The translations under genes and the position numbers were made by a program. DNA of 64,000 nt from Metridium senile. Taxonomy: Eukaryota; Cnidaria; Anthozoa; Actiniaria; Metridiidae. Location: the NCBI GenBank assembly GCA_949775045.1, contig OX459100.1, positions 17,777,768-17,841,767 of the forward strand, read 5' to 3'. The notes under the pieces were generated by a model. That model made no database searches and was not told where the DNA came from. It worked only from the letters and a program-made list of their open reading frames with translations. Shown here piece by piece: positions 55,001 to 64,000 of the stretch (position 1 is the stretch's first letter; the number at the start of each line of letters is the position of its first letter).

Positions 55001-58000
55001 CATCACACCACATCGTATCTATTGTACCACATCACACCACATCATATCTATCGTACCACATCGTATCTATCGTACCACATCGTATCTATCGTACCACATC
55101 ACACCACATCGTATCTATCGTACCACATCACATCACACCACATCATATCTATCGTACCACATCACACCACATCGTATCTATTGTACCACATCACATCACA
55201 CCACATCATATCTATCGTACCACATCGTATCTATTGTACCATATCACACCACATCGTATCTATCGTACCACATCACACCACATCGTATCTATCGTACCAC
55301 ACCACACCACATCGTATCTATCGTACCACATCACACCACATCGTATCTATCGTACCACATCACACCACATCATATCTATCGTACCACATCACATCACACC
55401 ACATCATATCTATCGTACCACATCACACCACATCGTATCTATCGTACCACATCACACCACATCGTATCTATCGTACCACATCACATCACACCACATCGTA
55501 TCTATCGTACCACATCACATCACACCACATCATATCTATCGTACCACATCACACCACATCGTATCTATCGTACCACATCGTATTTATTGTACCATATCAC
55601 ACCACATCGTACCTATCGTACCACATCACATCACACCACATCATATCTATCGTACCACATCACACCACATCGTATCTATCGTACCACATCGTATTTATTG
55701 TACCATATCACACCACATCGTACCTATCGTACCACATCACATCACACCACATCATATCTATCGTACCACATCACACCACATCATATCTATCGTACCACAT
55801 CGTATTTATTGTACCACATCACACCACATCGTATCTATCGTACCACATCACATCACACCACATCATATCTATATCGTACCACATCACACCACATCGTATC
55901 TATTGTACCACATCACACCACATCATATCTATCGTACCACATCGTATCTATTGTACCATATCACACCACATCGTATCTATCGTACCACATCACACCACAT
56001 CGTATCTATCGTACCACATCACACCACATCGTATCTATCGTACCACATCACATCACATCGTATCTATCGTACCACATCACATCACACCATATCACACCAC
56101 ATCATATCTATCGTACCACATCACATCACACAATATCACACCACATCGTATCTATCGTACCACATCACATCACATCGTATCTATCGTACCACATCACACC
56201 ACATCGTATCTATCGTACCACATAACATCACATCGTATCTATCGTACCACATCACACCACATCGTATCTATCTTACCACATCACATCACACCATATCACA
56301 CCACATCGTATCTATCGTACCACATCACATCACATCGTATCTATCGTACCACATCACATCACATCGTATCTATCGTACCACATCACACCACATCGTATCT
56401 ATCGTACCACATAACATCACATCGTATCTATCGTACCACATCACACCACATCGTATCTATCTTACCACATCACATCACACCATATCACACCACATCGTAT
56501 CTATCGTACCACATCACATCACATCGTATCTATCGTACCACATCACACCACATCGTACCACATCACACCACATCGTATCTATCGTACCACATCACACCAT
56601 ATCACACCACATCGTATCTATCGTACCACATCACATCACATCGTATCTATCGTACCACATCACACCACATCGTATCTATCGTACCACATCACATCATATC
56701 ACACCACATCGTATCTATCGTACCACATCACATCACACCATATCGTATCTATTGTACCACATCACCCTGTTCTGAATTCGTCATCCACAGACGAGACAGG
56801 GAAAAACGTAAGGGAGGGGGTGTTTTTCTGGCAGTCAGAAATCACATCCTAAGCCGACGTCGTCGTGATCTCGAAACGGATGCAGAAATTTTAGTTTGCG
56901 AACTCCATCCCAATTCGAGACGAAAAATATTGGCAATTGTTTTCTATAGGCCTCCTGACAGCGATGTCTACTGTCTTAAACAACTCAAGAAAACTCTACG
57001 CTTGGTATCAAAAGCCAAGTTTGATCAAATAATTCTAATCGGTGATTTCAACTTATCAGAAATAGATTGGAACACAGGAACTGCAACATCGAACGATGCT
57101 GTATATATTTATTTTACCAAGCTTATCAAAGACAATTACTTATGGCAACTAGTAGACTTTCCAACTAGAAAACAAAACATATTGGATCTAATTTTGACTA
57201 CCATTCCAACCAAGTTCCAGCATATACATGGGTACGACGATATCATATGTACAGACCACAAATTAATTAGCTTTGAGTTAAGTCTTAAAGTTTCAAAACG
57301 ACCGAAAGTGAAACGCGTTGTTTACAATTTCAAAAATGCAAATTGGACGGGACTCAAAGAATCAGTAAAAAAAATCCCGTGGGACTTATGCTTTGTCCCT
57401 GACGACATTAACTTATCACTTGCTAATTGGAATGATTTGTTCCTTTCTGCTGTCGACGATCACATTCCTAAATCAAAAGTTAAAAATGTAAACAATCATC
57501 CGTGGATTGATAAAGAGCTCCGATCAATGCTTAAAAAGAAGGATGCGCAGAGAAAAAAGGCAATCAAAACGGGCTCTCTCTTGGCAAAGAATAAGTTTAA
57601 TGATCTCCGTCGTGCTACAAAAAAGCTGATATCCCAAAAACGAAAAGATCTTGCAGAAAAACTGAAAAATTCCATCGCTGAAAATCCCAAACGTTTCTGG
57701 CAATATGTGAAGTCTCAGACAACTGTCAATCTATCCCTCAGCTTCCTACGAAATGGTCAATCTTTCATAACTAACACTAAAGAAATGGCAAATACCCTAA
57801 ACCAGTTCTTTCATTCTGTATTTTGCTTGGCAACACCTCTACAATCTACTAGCGTCAACTCGACCACTCAAGTCGACGTGGAACTATGTTCTGTTAGCTT
57901 AACTGCTGCTGAAGTGGAGAAAGTTCTTCTGAATCTTGACCCAAATAAAGCAAACGGTCCAGATGATATCCCTGGTGCCCTATTAAAAAACACCGCCAAT

Positions 58001-61000
58001 GAGATTGCTCCATCCTTGTGTCAGCTATTTAATCTATCACTATCACTTGGTTCGTTTCCCAATTTGTGGAAACGAGCCAATGTCACACCAGTATTTAAAA
58101 AAGACGACCCGACTTTACCAGAGAACTACAGACCTATTTCACTTCTACCTATCGTATCCAAAGTCTTTGAACGCTGTGTCTACAACCACTGCTTTGCTCA
58201 CCTTGAAAGATCCTTATACCATCTTCAACACGGTTTCCTCAAAGGAAAATCAACTGTTACACAACTACTGGAAGTATACAATGACATCTTGGATAAACTA
58301 GCAAGTGGTAGTGAGATACATGTTGTTCACTTAGACCTTTCTAAAGCCTTTGATAAGGTTTCACACCTCCATCTTATAACAAGGCTAAGGGAATATGGAG
58401 TTGCGGGCTCTCTTCTTGAGTGGTTTGAATCATATCTGTCTAACAGACAGCAACGTGTAGTACTGAACGGAACTTCTTCATCTTGGCTACCGGTACTATC
58501 TGGCGTTCCGCAGGGGTCAATTCTGGGGCCCCTGCTCTTTTTGGTCTATGCTAACAATATACCATGTTATGTGCAAGGCGGTTCTACAATCGCCCTTTAT
58601 GCCGACGACTCTAAACTCTATCACTCTGTTGACTCCCCAACATCTGCTCTTTGTCTACAAGCGGACATAGATTCCTTACATAATGGGAGTCTAGACCATG
58701 GAATGGAATTCAGTACTTCTAAATGCAAAGTTTTACAAATGTCAAAAAAAAAGAACACTAACAAGCAATCCTACCATCTGGCTGGGCAGGTTCTTGAATC
58801 TGCAAACCAAACAAAAGACCTTGGTGTACTTGTGACCACAGATCTGTCATGGAAATCACACATTGAACTCATGTGCTCAAACGCCAACAAATTATTAGGA
58901 CTTGTGAAGCGAGTTTGCTGCCACATACGCGATCCTGCAACAAAACAGCTCCTCTATTGTACTTTGGTTAGACCCCGATTAGAATACGCAAGTAATTTGT
59001 GGTCGCCACACACAGCTAAGCATGTAGCTTTAATAGAGAACATCCAACGTCGAGCAACCAAATTTATATTAAACTATCCACCCTCCGATGTAAGCTACAC
59101 AGAAAGACTCAAAACTCTTAATCTACTACCGTTAGAACATAGACGTGATATCATCGACTTGACATTGTTTTACAAGATTAAATCCGAAATCATCGACATA
59201 AAAAGTTTTTCCAACCTACTAATTCCGTCTACCTCAAGATACTCTACTCGGAACTTTGACCCTTCGAACTATAGACCTCTTTTACATCACAAACAAAATT
59301 ACTACCGTAAATCATACTTTCCCAGAACTATAGCTTTGTGGAACAGTCTCCCCTCGAACTTAAAGAACGTTGATAGCCTATCTAATTTCAAAAATCTACT
59401 CCAAATTCTGTACTCAAATAAATTAACAACGTATCGGCCACCATAGATTTAAAATATTTTTCTGTTTATATTAATTATTTAAATATTTGTTAACTTTGTT
59501 TATTTGATGTTTTACTTTTTTATAGGTTTAAATTGTCAATTGGGATTTTCGTCCTGTAATTTTCACCTGTTCATACAAATATTGTTATGTAATATCTTGT
59601 TATGACGAATTCTATTAAACTAAACTAAATCACACATCACCTTACATCACATCATATTACATTGCATTTTATCATGGTATCGCATCGCATCACATCACAA
59701 CATTACATCATATCAAAAAAAATTGTTTCACAACACATTGCATTACATTGCCGGCATCGCATCACATACAAGCCCATCCCATCGTATCATATGACACTGC
59801 TACACTCGACTCAATCTACTTTGTTATGGTTTCTCTTCTTTTGTAGGTTTCGACTTAACTGGGCAGTTGATCGATTTGGCAAATGGCGTGAACCAGACTA
59901 CAGTGGATCTACATACCCAGCATTTGCATGTGGCGCTGGAAATATGATGTCTGCTGACCTTGTCAGATGGCTGGCTCGTAATTCTAATGATCTCAAACAT
60001 TACCAGGTAAGTCAAAATCAATCAATAGATAGGATATTAAAGTTGTCCTTTAGTAGCATTGTATGTAATTATAAGAGTTGATTCTACTGTTTGTAGAATT
60101 ATCTTTAGCTTTCTTCGGGCACCGACATCATCAGAAGGTCAACGAAAGCTAAAGATATAAATTCTACAAACAGTAGTATATGGCCTTAAATCAACTCTTA
60201 TAATCAATAGATAAATTGCTCGTTTTTCTTAGAAAAATATTCAGGTTTACTTTATGTCCCCATAGTAACGTAGTATGTTTTGCAAAATGATACAAAATCT
60301 TTGGTTTGTTGGTACATTATTTGTTGTTTACTTTTCCAGGGCGAAGATGTTTCATTGGGCATCTGGTTAGCTGCAGTAGGGCCAATGCTAGTTAAGGTAA
60401 ATTCAATTCAATTCATCAACCTCACTTTTACCAGTCTGTACTCGGTCTATATCAAATATAGCCCTATGAATAACAAAGAAATCCCAGTGAATTGGCAACT
60501 AATTAACAATATGCCTTTGAAGTGGACTATTGGGAACTAATAAACAATATGCCTGTGAAGGGGACTATTGGGAACTAATAAACAATATGCCTGTGAAGGG
60601 GACTATTGGGAACTAATAAACAATATGCCTGTGAAGGGGACTATTGGGAACTAATTAACAATATGCCTGTGAAGGGGACTATTGGGAACTAATAAACAAT
60701 ATGCCTGTGAAGGGGACTATTGGGAACTAATTAACAATATGCCTGTGAAGGGGACTATTGGCAACTAATAAACAATATGCCTGTGAAGGGGACTATTGGG
60801 AACTAATTAACAATATGCCTGTGAAGGGGACTATTGGGAACTAATTAACAATATGCCTGTGAAGGGGACTATTGGGAACTAATAAACAATATGCCTGTGA
60901 TGGGGACTATTGGGAACTAATAAACAATATGCCTGTGAAGGGGACTATTGGGAAATAATTAACAATATGCCTGTGAAGGGGACTATTGGGAACTAATAAA

Positions 61001-62369
61001 CAATATGCCTGTGAAGGGGACTATTGGGAACTAATTAACAATATGCCTGTGAAGGGGACTATTGGGAACTAATAAACAATATGCCTGTGAAGGGGACTAT
61101 TGGGAACTAATTAACAATATGCCTGTGAAGGGGACTATTGGGAACTAATAAACAATATGCCTGTGAAGGGGACTATTGGGAACTAATAAACAATATGCCT
61201 GTGAAGGGGACTATTGGGAACTAATTAACAATATGCCTGTGAAGGGGACTATTGGGAACTAATTAACAATATGCCTGTGAAGGGGACTATTGGGAACTAA
61301 TAAACAATATGCCTGTGAAGAGGACTATTGGGAACTAATTAACAATATGCCTGTGAAGGGGACTATTGGGAAATAATTAACAATATGCCTGTGAAGGGGA
61401 CTATTGGGAACTAATAAACAATATGCCTGTGAAGGGGACTATTGGGAAATAATTAACAATATGCCTGTGAAGGGGACTATTGGGAACTAATTAACAATAT
61501 GCCTGTGAAGGGGACTATTGGGAACTAATTAACAATATGCCTGTTAAGGGGACTATTGGGAACTAATTAACAATATGCCTGTGAAGAGGACTATTGGGAA
61601 CTAATAAACAATATGCCTGTGAAGGGGACTATTGGGAACTAATTAACAATATGCCTGTGAAGGGGACTATTGGCAACTAATTAACAATATGCCTGTGAAG
61701 GGGACTATTGGCAACTAATTAACAATATGCCTGTGAAGGGGACTATTGGCAACTAATAAACAATATGCCTGTGAAGGGGACTATTGGGAAATAATTAACA
61801 ATATGCCTGTGAAGGGGACTATTGGGAACTAATAAACAATATGCCTGTGAAGGGGACTATTGGGAAATAATTAACAATATGCCTGTGAAGGGGACTATTG
61901 GGAACTAATTAACAATATGCCTGTGAAGGGGACTATTGGGAACTAATTAACAATATGCCTGTTAAGGGGACTATTGGCAACTAATAAACAATATGCCTGT
62001 GAAGGGGACTATTGGGAACTAATTAACAATATGCCTGTGAAGGGGACTATTGGGAACTAATTAACAATATGCCTGTTAAGGGGACTATTGGGAACTAATA
62101 AACAATATGCCTGTGAAGGGGACTATTGGGAACTAATAAACAATATGCCTGTGAAGGGGACTATTGGGAACTAATTAACAATATGCCCTCCAAAAATCAT
62201 GTTATTGTTCTATGATTTATGTTGTAAATCATGTTTCCAGGATTATAGATGGGCATGTTCCCGTGACTGCACTAGGAACATGTTCACATCCCCTGAGAAC
62301 AGCCCTGAGGAGCTACGTGAGCTGTGGACAAACTTGATACATTGTGGTGATCCCTGTGGTTGTCCCTAA
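29673..62369 (+). CDS. B3GALNT2: UDP-GalNAc:beta-1,3-N-acetylgalactosaminyltransferase 2, 13 exons
   Basis: GT31 glycosyltransferase of the ER/Golgi that adds beta-1,3-GalNAc to GlcNAc, in animals on the O-mannosyl core of alpha-dystroglycan. Exons: 29673-29799, 29957-30086, 31168-31268, 31961-32049, 33639-33740, 34769-34864, 38020-38125, 39669-39873, 43048-43126, 44256-44305, 59847-60006, 60340-60396, 62241-62369. All are GT-AG, phases agree, 1431 nt, 476 aa (human about 500). A signal anchor lies at about 6-27 ([19 protein letters not shown]). The donor-binding region follows ([20 protein letters not shown]), then a TDDDC motif at Asp333-335, [35 protein letters not shown] and a Cys-rich end CGDPCGCP. 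The last features distinguish it from other GT31 members. No break is seen, though the introns are crowded with tandem arrays; intron 10 is 15.5 kb. Confidence 0.94.
30500..30900. repeat. Repeat-rich part of B3GALNT2 intron 2
   Basis: AAGATCTTGCCAAGATCC-like words recur between 30520 and 30720. An element with inverted ends AGTGGCGGATCTAGG and CCTAGATCTGCCACTT follows at 30724-30890. Non-coding. Confidence 0.6.
31300..31800. other. Non-coding part of B3GALNT2 intron 3
   Basis: Contains an inverted pair of CTAGGGGAGTGCGGGCTATT-like arms (about 31314-31510) and a GCAGTGGCAGATCCAGGATT segment at about 31547. (GAAT)n-like sequence follows near 31740. No gene. Confidence 0.45.
32240..32442 (-). 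repeat. tRNA-derived SINE
   Basis: On the minus strand the head reads GGGTGGCCTTGTCGTTAGAG and contains a perfect B box (GGTTCAATTCC at 32400-32390). A tRNA-unrelated body extends to about 32240. It abuts MITE A copy 2. It is not a functional tRNA because no acceptor or anticodon stems form. Confidence 0.7.
32443..32636. mobile_element. MITE family A, copy 2
   Basis: Near-identical to 8002-8168, with the AACAGGTTCCCATTTAAATC end and inverted counterpart. It carries a small internal duplication near the right end (GTACAGATT twice). Confidence 0.85.
32655..32778. repeat. Hairpin element
   Basis: ACTTAATCAATTGTCTCACG pairs with its complement. GGTCATTGGTAGAAAT continues the arms, and GCAACGTTTCGACTGC is at the apex. 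Confidence 0.75.
32866..33600. repeat. 28-bp minisatellite, about 26 copies
   Basis: The unit contains ATCATGTCTTAATCATTCAG and is nearly perfect, in B3GALNT2 intron 4. Direct tandem copies with no spacers, so this is not a CRISPR array. Confidence 0.97.
33817..34070. mobile_element. Foldback element
   Basis: Arms ACTGCAAAACAGTCCCTACT and its complement continue through AACTCAGAGGAAGTGATTTG and AGAATGAGGAGAGGATTAT. Non-coding, in B3GALNT2 intron 5. Confidence 0.8.
34318..34716. mobile_element. Long near-perfect palindrome (about 400 bp)
   Basis: Begins TGAGCATAGGCAGCCCAACT and ends with the inverted counterpart. The arms of about 190 bp are almost fully complementary, with a short centre near 34500-34530. 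Non-coding MITE-like element. Confidence 0.9.
34960..35620. repeat. (CAT)n microsatellite with internal repeats
   Basis: ATC/CAT runs are punctuated by ATTCATGAAATGACCATTGT at three places (about 35075, 35211 and a variant at 35372), which shows a longer repeat of about 136-160 bp. B3GALNT2 intron 6. Confidence 0.9.
35754..36173. mobile_element. MITE family C, copy 1
   Basis: Foldback with GGCCGTTTGCAACAACAGGT at the left and the inverted GTTGTTGCAAAGGGCC at the right. GGATTTGTATGGAAAATGTC lies in the arms. A close copy lies at 43513-43935. Confidence 0.9.
36607..36865. repeat. Dispersed repeat with poly-G and poly-C runs, copy 2
   Basis: Related to 8174-8312. A G run of about 24 at 36638-36661 and a C run near 36825-36843 are inverted partners, with ATAGTGTATAG-like ends. 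The G run is a potential G-quadruplex and assembly-prone. Confidence 0.7.
36955..37975. repeat. GATT-based minisatellite, period about 65 bp
   Basis: ATTGATTGATTAATTAATTG and ACTCATTGTAATCATTGATT alternate for about 1 kb just before exon 7 of B3GALNT2. Units vary from about 60 to 68 bp. Confidence 0.9.
38204..38525. mobile_element. Element with AGGGTTCATACGG ends
   Basis: Starts CAGGGTTCATACGGGTTTTG and ends CTGTACGAACCCTG (inverted). The interior repeats CTTGGAAAGTTTTGGAAA. Non-coding, in B3GALNT2 intron 7. Confidence 0.75.
38905..39645. repeat. (GAT)n microsatellite with longer period
   Basis: GATGATGATAACGATTATGA and GATAATGACTGTGATGATTA recur at about 60-120 bp spacing for 740 bp, ending just before exon 8 of B3GALNT2. 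Confidence 0.9.
40047..41198. repeat. 48-bp minisatellite, 24 copies
   Basis: The unit contains AAAATCGTTACTCATAAGAA and TTATTAATGGACTATTGTGC, with an exact 48-bp period and almost no divergence. One frame reads [16 protein letters not shown] repeatedly, broken by a single stop at about 40518. It lies inside intron 8, so translation is not expected. Confidence 0.97.
41199..42126. repeat. 96-bp minisatellite, about 9 copies, related to the 48-bp array
   Basis: The unit contains AAAAAGCTCCTCATTTTACA and TTATTACTGGACTATTGTGC. The second phrase is shared with the 48-bp unit, and 96 is twice 48. It follows the 48-bp array without a gap. Confidence 0.95.
42785..43022. mobile_element. Foldback element with AGCCTCCTCCGCAGGC ends
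   Basis: The left end GCCTCCTCCGCAGGCTACTC and right end TTGCCTGCGGAGGAGGCTA are inverted. TTCGAGAGAAGGAAGATTGG lies in the interior. It lies immediately before exon 9 of B3GALNT2. A related GCAGGCTA-ended segment is at about 43225-43385. Confidence 0.85.
43513..43935. mobile_element. MITE family C, copy 2
   Basis: Bounded by TAGGCCTTTGGTAACAACAG and the inverted GCAAAAGGCCTA. Very close to the copy at 35754-36173. Confidence 0.92.
43937..44150. mobile_element. MITE family B, copy 3
   Basis: Ends CAGTTCCCTGCACCATC and GATGGCGCTGGGAACTG are inverted. GGGCCTTTGCATCAAAGCGA pairs with the other arm. It follows MITE C directly, so the two are stacked in intron 9. Confidence 0.9.
44338..56763. 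repeat. 12.4 kb tandem array of a 29-bp unit with higher-order blocks
   Basis: The basic unit is ACATCACACCACATCGTATC plus TATCGTACC (29 bp). A longer variant gains 5 bp (ACATC) units. Higher-order copies are evident: landmarks at 44461, 44641 and 45001 recur 1990 bp downstream, and 49424-50551 recurs at 51664-52791 (2240 bp). The forward unit contains no stop triplet, so all three plus frames are open for thousands of bases. None is a gene. The array lies within intron 10 of B3GALNT2. Confidence 0.97.
56764..59630 (+). mobile_element. 5'-truncated CR1/Jockey-like LINE
   Basis: Non-LTR retrotransposon inserted at the end of the satellite. It keeps the C-terminal part of the endonuclease, the whole reverse transcriptase and the C-terminal region, then a short 3' tail ending TATTAAACTAAACTAAA. 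ACATCACC occurs on both sides and could be a target duplication, but the array itself is made of this word. Same strand as the host gene. Confidence 0.9.
56767..59446 (+). CDS. LINE endonuclease (partial) and reverse transcriptase
   Basis: Uninterrupted frame of about 890 codons. The endonuclease begins within the domain ([16 protein letters not shown]; later [12 protein letters not shown] and TDHKLISF), so its N-terminal part is missing. The reverse transcriptase has the fingers motif [17 protein letters not shown], motif A ([14 protein letters not shown]), motif B ([13 protein letters not shown]) and motif C (YADDSKLY). After motif B, VYANNIP replaces the usual INDL/INDI pattern. The end ([20 protein letters not shown]) is typical of CR1, L2 and Jockey proteins. 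The frame has no native start and runs open upstream into the satellite. Lack of stops implies a young insertion. Confidence 0.88.
59631..59830. repeat. Degenerate remnant of the CATCAC satellite
   Basis: CATCACATCA-like words continue after the LINE but are much more diverged (TTACATTGCATTTTATCATG) and end about 20 bp before B3GALNT2 exon 11. This is probably an older array edge. Confidence 0.7.
60062..60205. repeat. Hairpin element with ribozyme-like apex
   Basis: AGAGTTGATTCTACTGTTTG and its complement form the arms. The loop, read on the minus strand, has CTGATGA, a short stem and GAAGAAAGC. Confidence 0.75.
60490..62187. repeat. 38-bp minisatellite, about 44 copies
   Basis: The unit contains AACAATATGCCTGTGAAGGG and GACTATTGGGAACTAAT. 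Variants are single-base changes (TAATAA or TAATTA; GGGAACT, GGCAACT or GGGAAAT). It fills B3GALNT2 intron 12. Confidence 0.97.
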
Positions 62370-62858
62370 GGATCATCAAACGGAGCCTCCTCCATCCATA
62401 TGGGCTTCCTGTTTAGGAAAGGGGAAAGGGAGAATGGGGCAAGAATTCCAGTCCTTCACGGTCAATAACACAGTTACAAAGGAAGCCCATAACTAGAGGG
62501 AAAAGAGCTTTAAAAGAGCGGGCATAAAATATTTCGTGCACATCGCTTATTAATCCCAAATTGAACCCGAAAACCATATGGTTACCTATACATGTAGCAA
62601 AATACTATTCAAAGTCATTTGAATATGATAATAAATGCCCTAGGGAATTAAGAATATGTAAATGAGGTATATGTAAAGGGAAGCACAAAGGGAAACACCC
62701 ACCCACCCAGCCCTGGAGCAAGCGGGATCAATTCAAAACATATCCCACTCTGATCTGGGTCACCTTGGACTGGTCCCAGGCCAGAGTGGATATCCCATAC
62801 CCCATTAATATCAATACATAGCGCAGAATATTACACTATTCATGTTATTATTGATGTT

Positions 62859-63150
62859 ACAGCATAACGCGCCTTATCGTGGCCACCCAATTAAAGTTTT
62901 GTACAAGTTAGCTTAGCGTTCAAAAGTTTCTCTTTTCAAATTATTTGCTACACCTTTTCAAATTTAAACATCCTGGGAGGTTTTTCAGACACTTATAAAC
63001 TTCACTCTTGTCTTTGCTTTGAAAATTTCAAAGTGTTTACCGTTTGACACTCGGCGTGTCTTTTATATTAAGGTCAAATTCTCGCTTTTCTGATTGGTTA
63101 ACTTGTACAAAACTTTAATTAGTTGGCCACGGTAAGGTGCGTCGCGCTGT
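62859..63150. mobile_element. Foldback element with ACAGCATAACGCGCC ends
   Basis: The left end, running to ATCGTGGCCACCCAATTAAA, and the right TAGTTGGCCACGGTAAGGTG...GCGCTGT are inverted. AGTTTTGTACAAGTTAGC arms also pair. Non-coding. Confidence 0.8.
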
Positions 63151-63375
63151 AAGAGTACTTTGTATTTTATCAATTATTCACAGTGGCTTGTGGCTTAATG
63201 GGTTATGTACTATTTCAGAAACGAGCAGGAGTGTTTCATCAGGTACAAAATCTCGAGGGCGGAGTGATAAAAAAACACGTGCTGCGAGTTTTTTGAATGA
63301 CTCATTTAGGCCAATATCGATGAAACAAAAGAAAAAGGGAGGTTGTTTGCATTTGGAAATTGACCTACAGTAATA

Positions 63376-63992
63376 ATTCTTCGTTTGCAACCACGTGATA
63401 ATCGGGACATAATAGACCATAATAAGCCAATTTCTGCCGATCTCAAATTTCACAACCTTATTTCTTAGTCGTATTGAAAAATGACATTCATATTCTTTTA
63501 GAGCATTCAAAACTGAGTATATTGACCGATTTTTGAATCTGTAGAGTATTTGGATGCAGAATTATGCGCGATCAAAGTTGCGCGATATTTGGTAAGAATG
63601 TATGGAGCGGCCATGCTGGAGGACATCTCATATCCTCCAAGATGGCGGCCAAAACTTCTAAGGTCTGATATGAAGGGAAACTGAAACATTTAAAAAATAT
63701 TTCGTTAAAATGTACTTGAATTAGATGCTAAAAGTCTTTACGAACCAAATGTTTTGAAAAGGAACAAATTATTCTTGCTTTTTATCGCCCGATTCGGATA
63801 CGTGACCGGCATTGCGTGACACAATTCTAACTTGAATATCTCGAGAACCAAAAACTTTTATAAACCCAAACTTCAGAAATGTATTTTTAAAACAGTTAAC
63901 TATAACATATATAGTGCATGTTTTAATACGAGATATAAAAAATATTTCGGTTTGGTGATGACATGTGATGACGTCAGTTGCAAACGAAGAAT
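63376..63992. mobile_element. 617-bp element with perfect 16-bp inverted ends
   Basis: ATTCTTCGTTTGCAAC at 63376-63391 has its exact complement at 63977-63992. The interior has no long frame with family resemblance. A non-autonomous DNA transposon is the simplest reading. Confidence 0.75.
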
Positions 63993-64000
63993 AGAGGAAT

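Larger units (their letters stand above)
62370..64000. other. Downstream flank of B3GALNT2, no gene recognised
   Basis: Contains a GAGCCTCCTCCATCCATATGG segment related to the element at 42785, and two inverted-repeat elements (62859-63150 and 63376-63992, listed separately). An ACCCACCCAGCCCTGG segment near 62700 adds nothing recognisable. Confidence 0.5.

Overview
The window is eukaryotic nuclear DNA from an invertebrate metazoan. It has many small exons with GT-AG introns, orthologues of animal Golgi and trafficking genes, and a very heavy load of foldback elements, minisatellites and (CAT)n microsatellites. A cnidarian is my best guess, by inference from overall texture; I cannot name the species. 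Most long open frames in the window are translations of tandem repeats, not genes.

Layout. (1) 495-14206, minus strand: a complete 22-exon secretory-pathway Ca2+/Mn2+ P-type ATPase gene (ATP2C1/SPCA type, 940 aa by my splicing). Its introns hold foldback elements and minisatellites, a duplicated pseudo-exon and a minisatellite that has amplified a splice donor. (2) 15904-27692, minus strand: a five-exon arrestin-domain gene (313 aa). Its 9.3 kb second intron contains (3). (3) 17762-26338: an unusual mobile element with diverged inverted ends. One gene (plus strand) encodes a zinc finger, tyrosine recombinase and Myb-like protein. A convergent spliced gene (minus strand) encodes a superfamily-3-type helicase whose tail carries a nuclear-localisation-like basic run and a PCNA-binding-like box. 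One end carries 18 copies of GTTCC/GGAAC in about 400 bp. The other end carries two 194-bp direct repeats around a nearly pure A/T tract. Two in-frame stops near the 5' end of the helicase gene and foldback insertions in its intron show that this copy is decaying. (4) 29673-62369, plus strand: a 13-exon B3GALNT2 orthologue (476 aa). Several of its introns are filled with different tandem arrays, including a 12.4 kb array of a 29-bp unit that ends at a 5'-truncated CR1/Jockey-like LINE. (5) 62370-64000: non-coding, with two inverted-repeat elements.

How the genes relate. The three host genes all serve the secretory/endosomal system: Golgi Ca/Mn pumping, membrane-protein trafficking, and glycan extension on alpha-dystroglycan. 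That may be coincidence. The arrestin gene and B3GALNT2 are divergent, with about 2 kb between their start codons. The element (3) is the most novel item: recombinase, replicative helicase, clamp-binding tail and an iteron-like array together suggest a self-replicating tyrosine-recombinase transposon. That interpretation is inference and no database search was possible.
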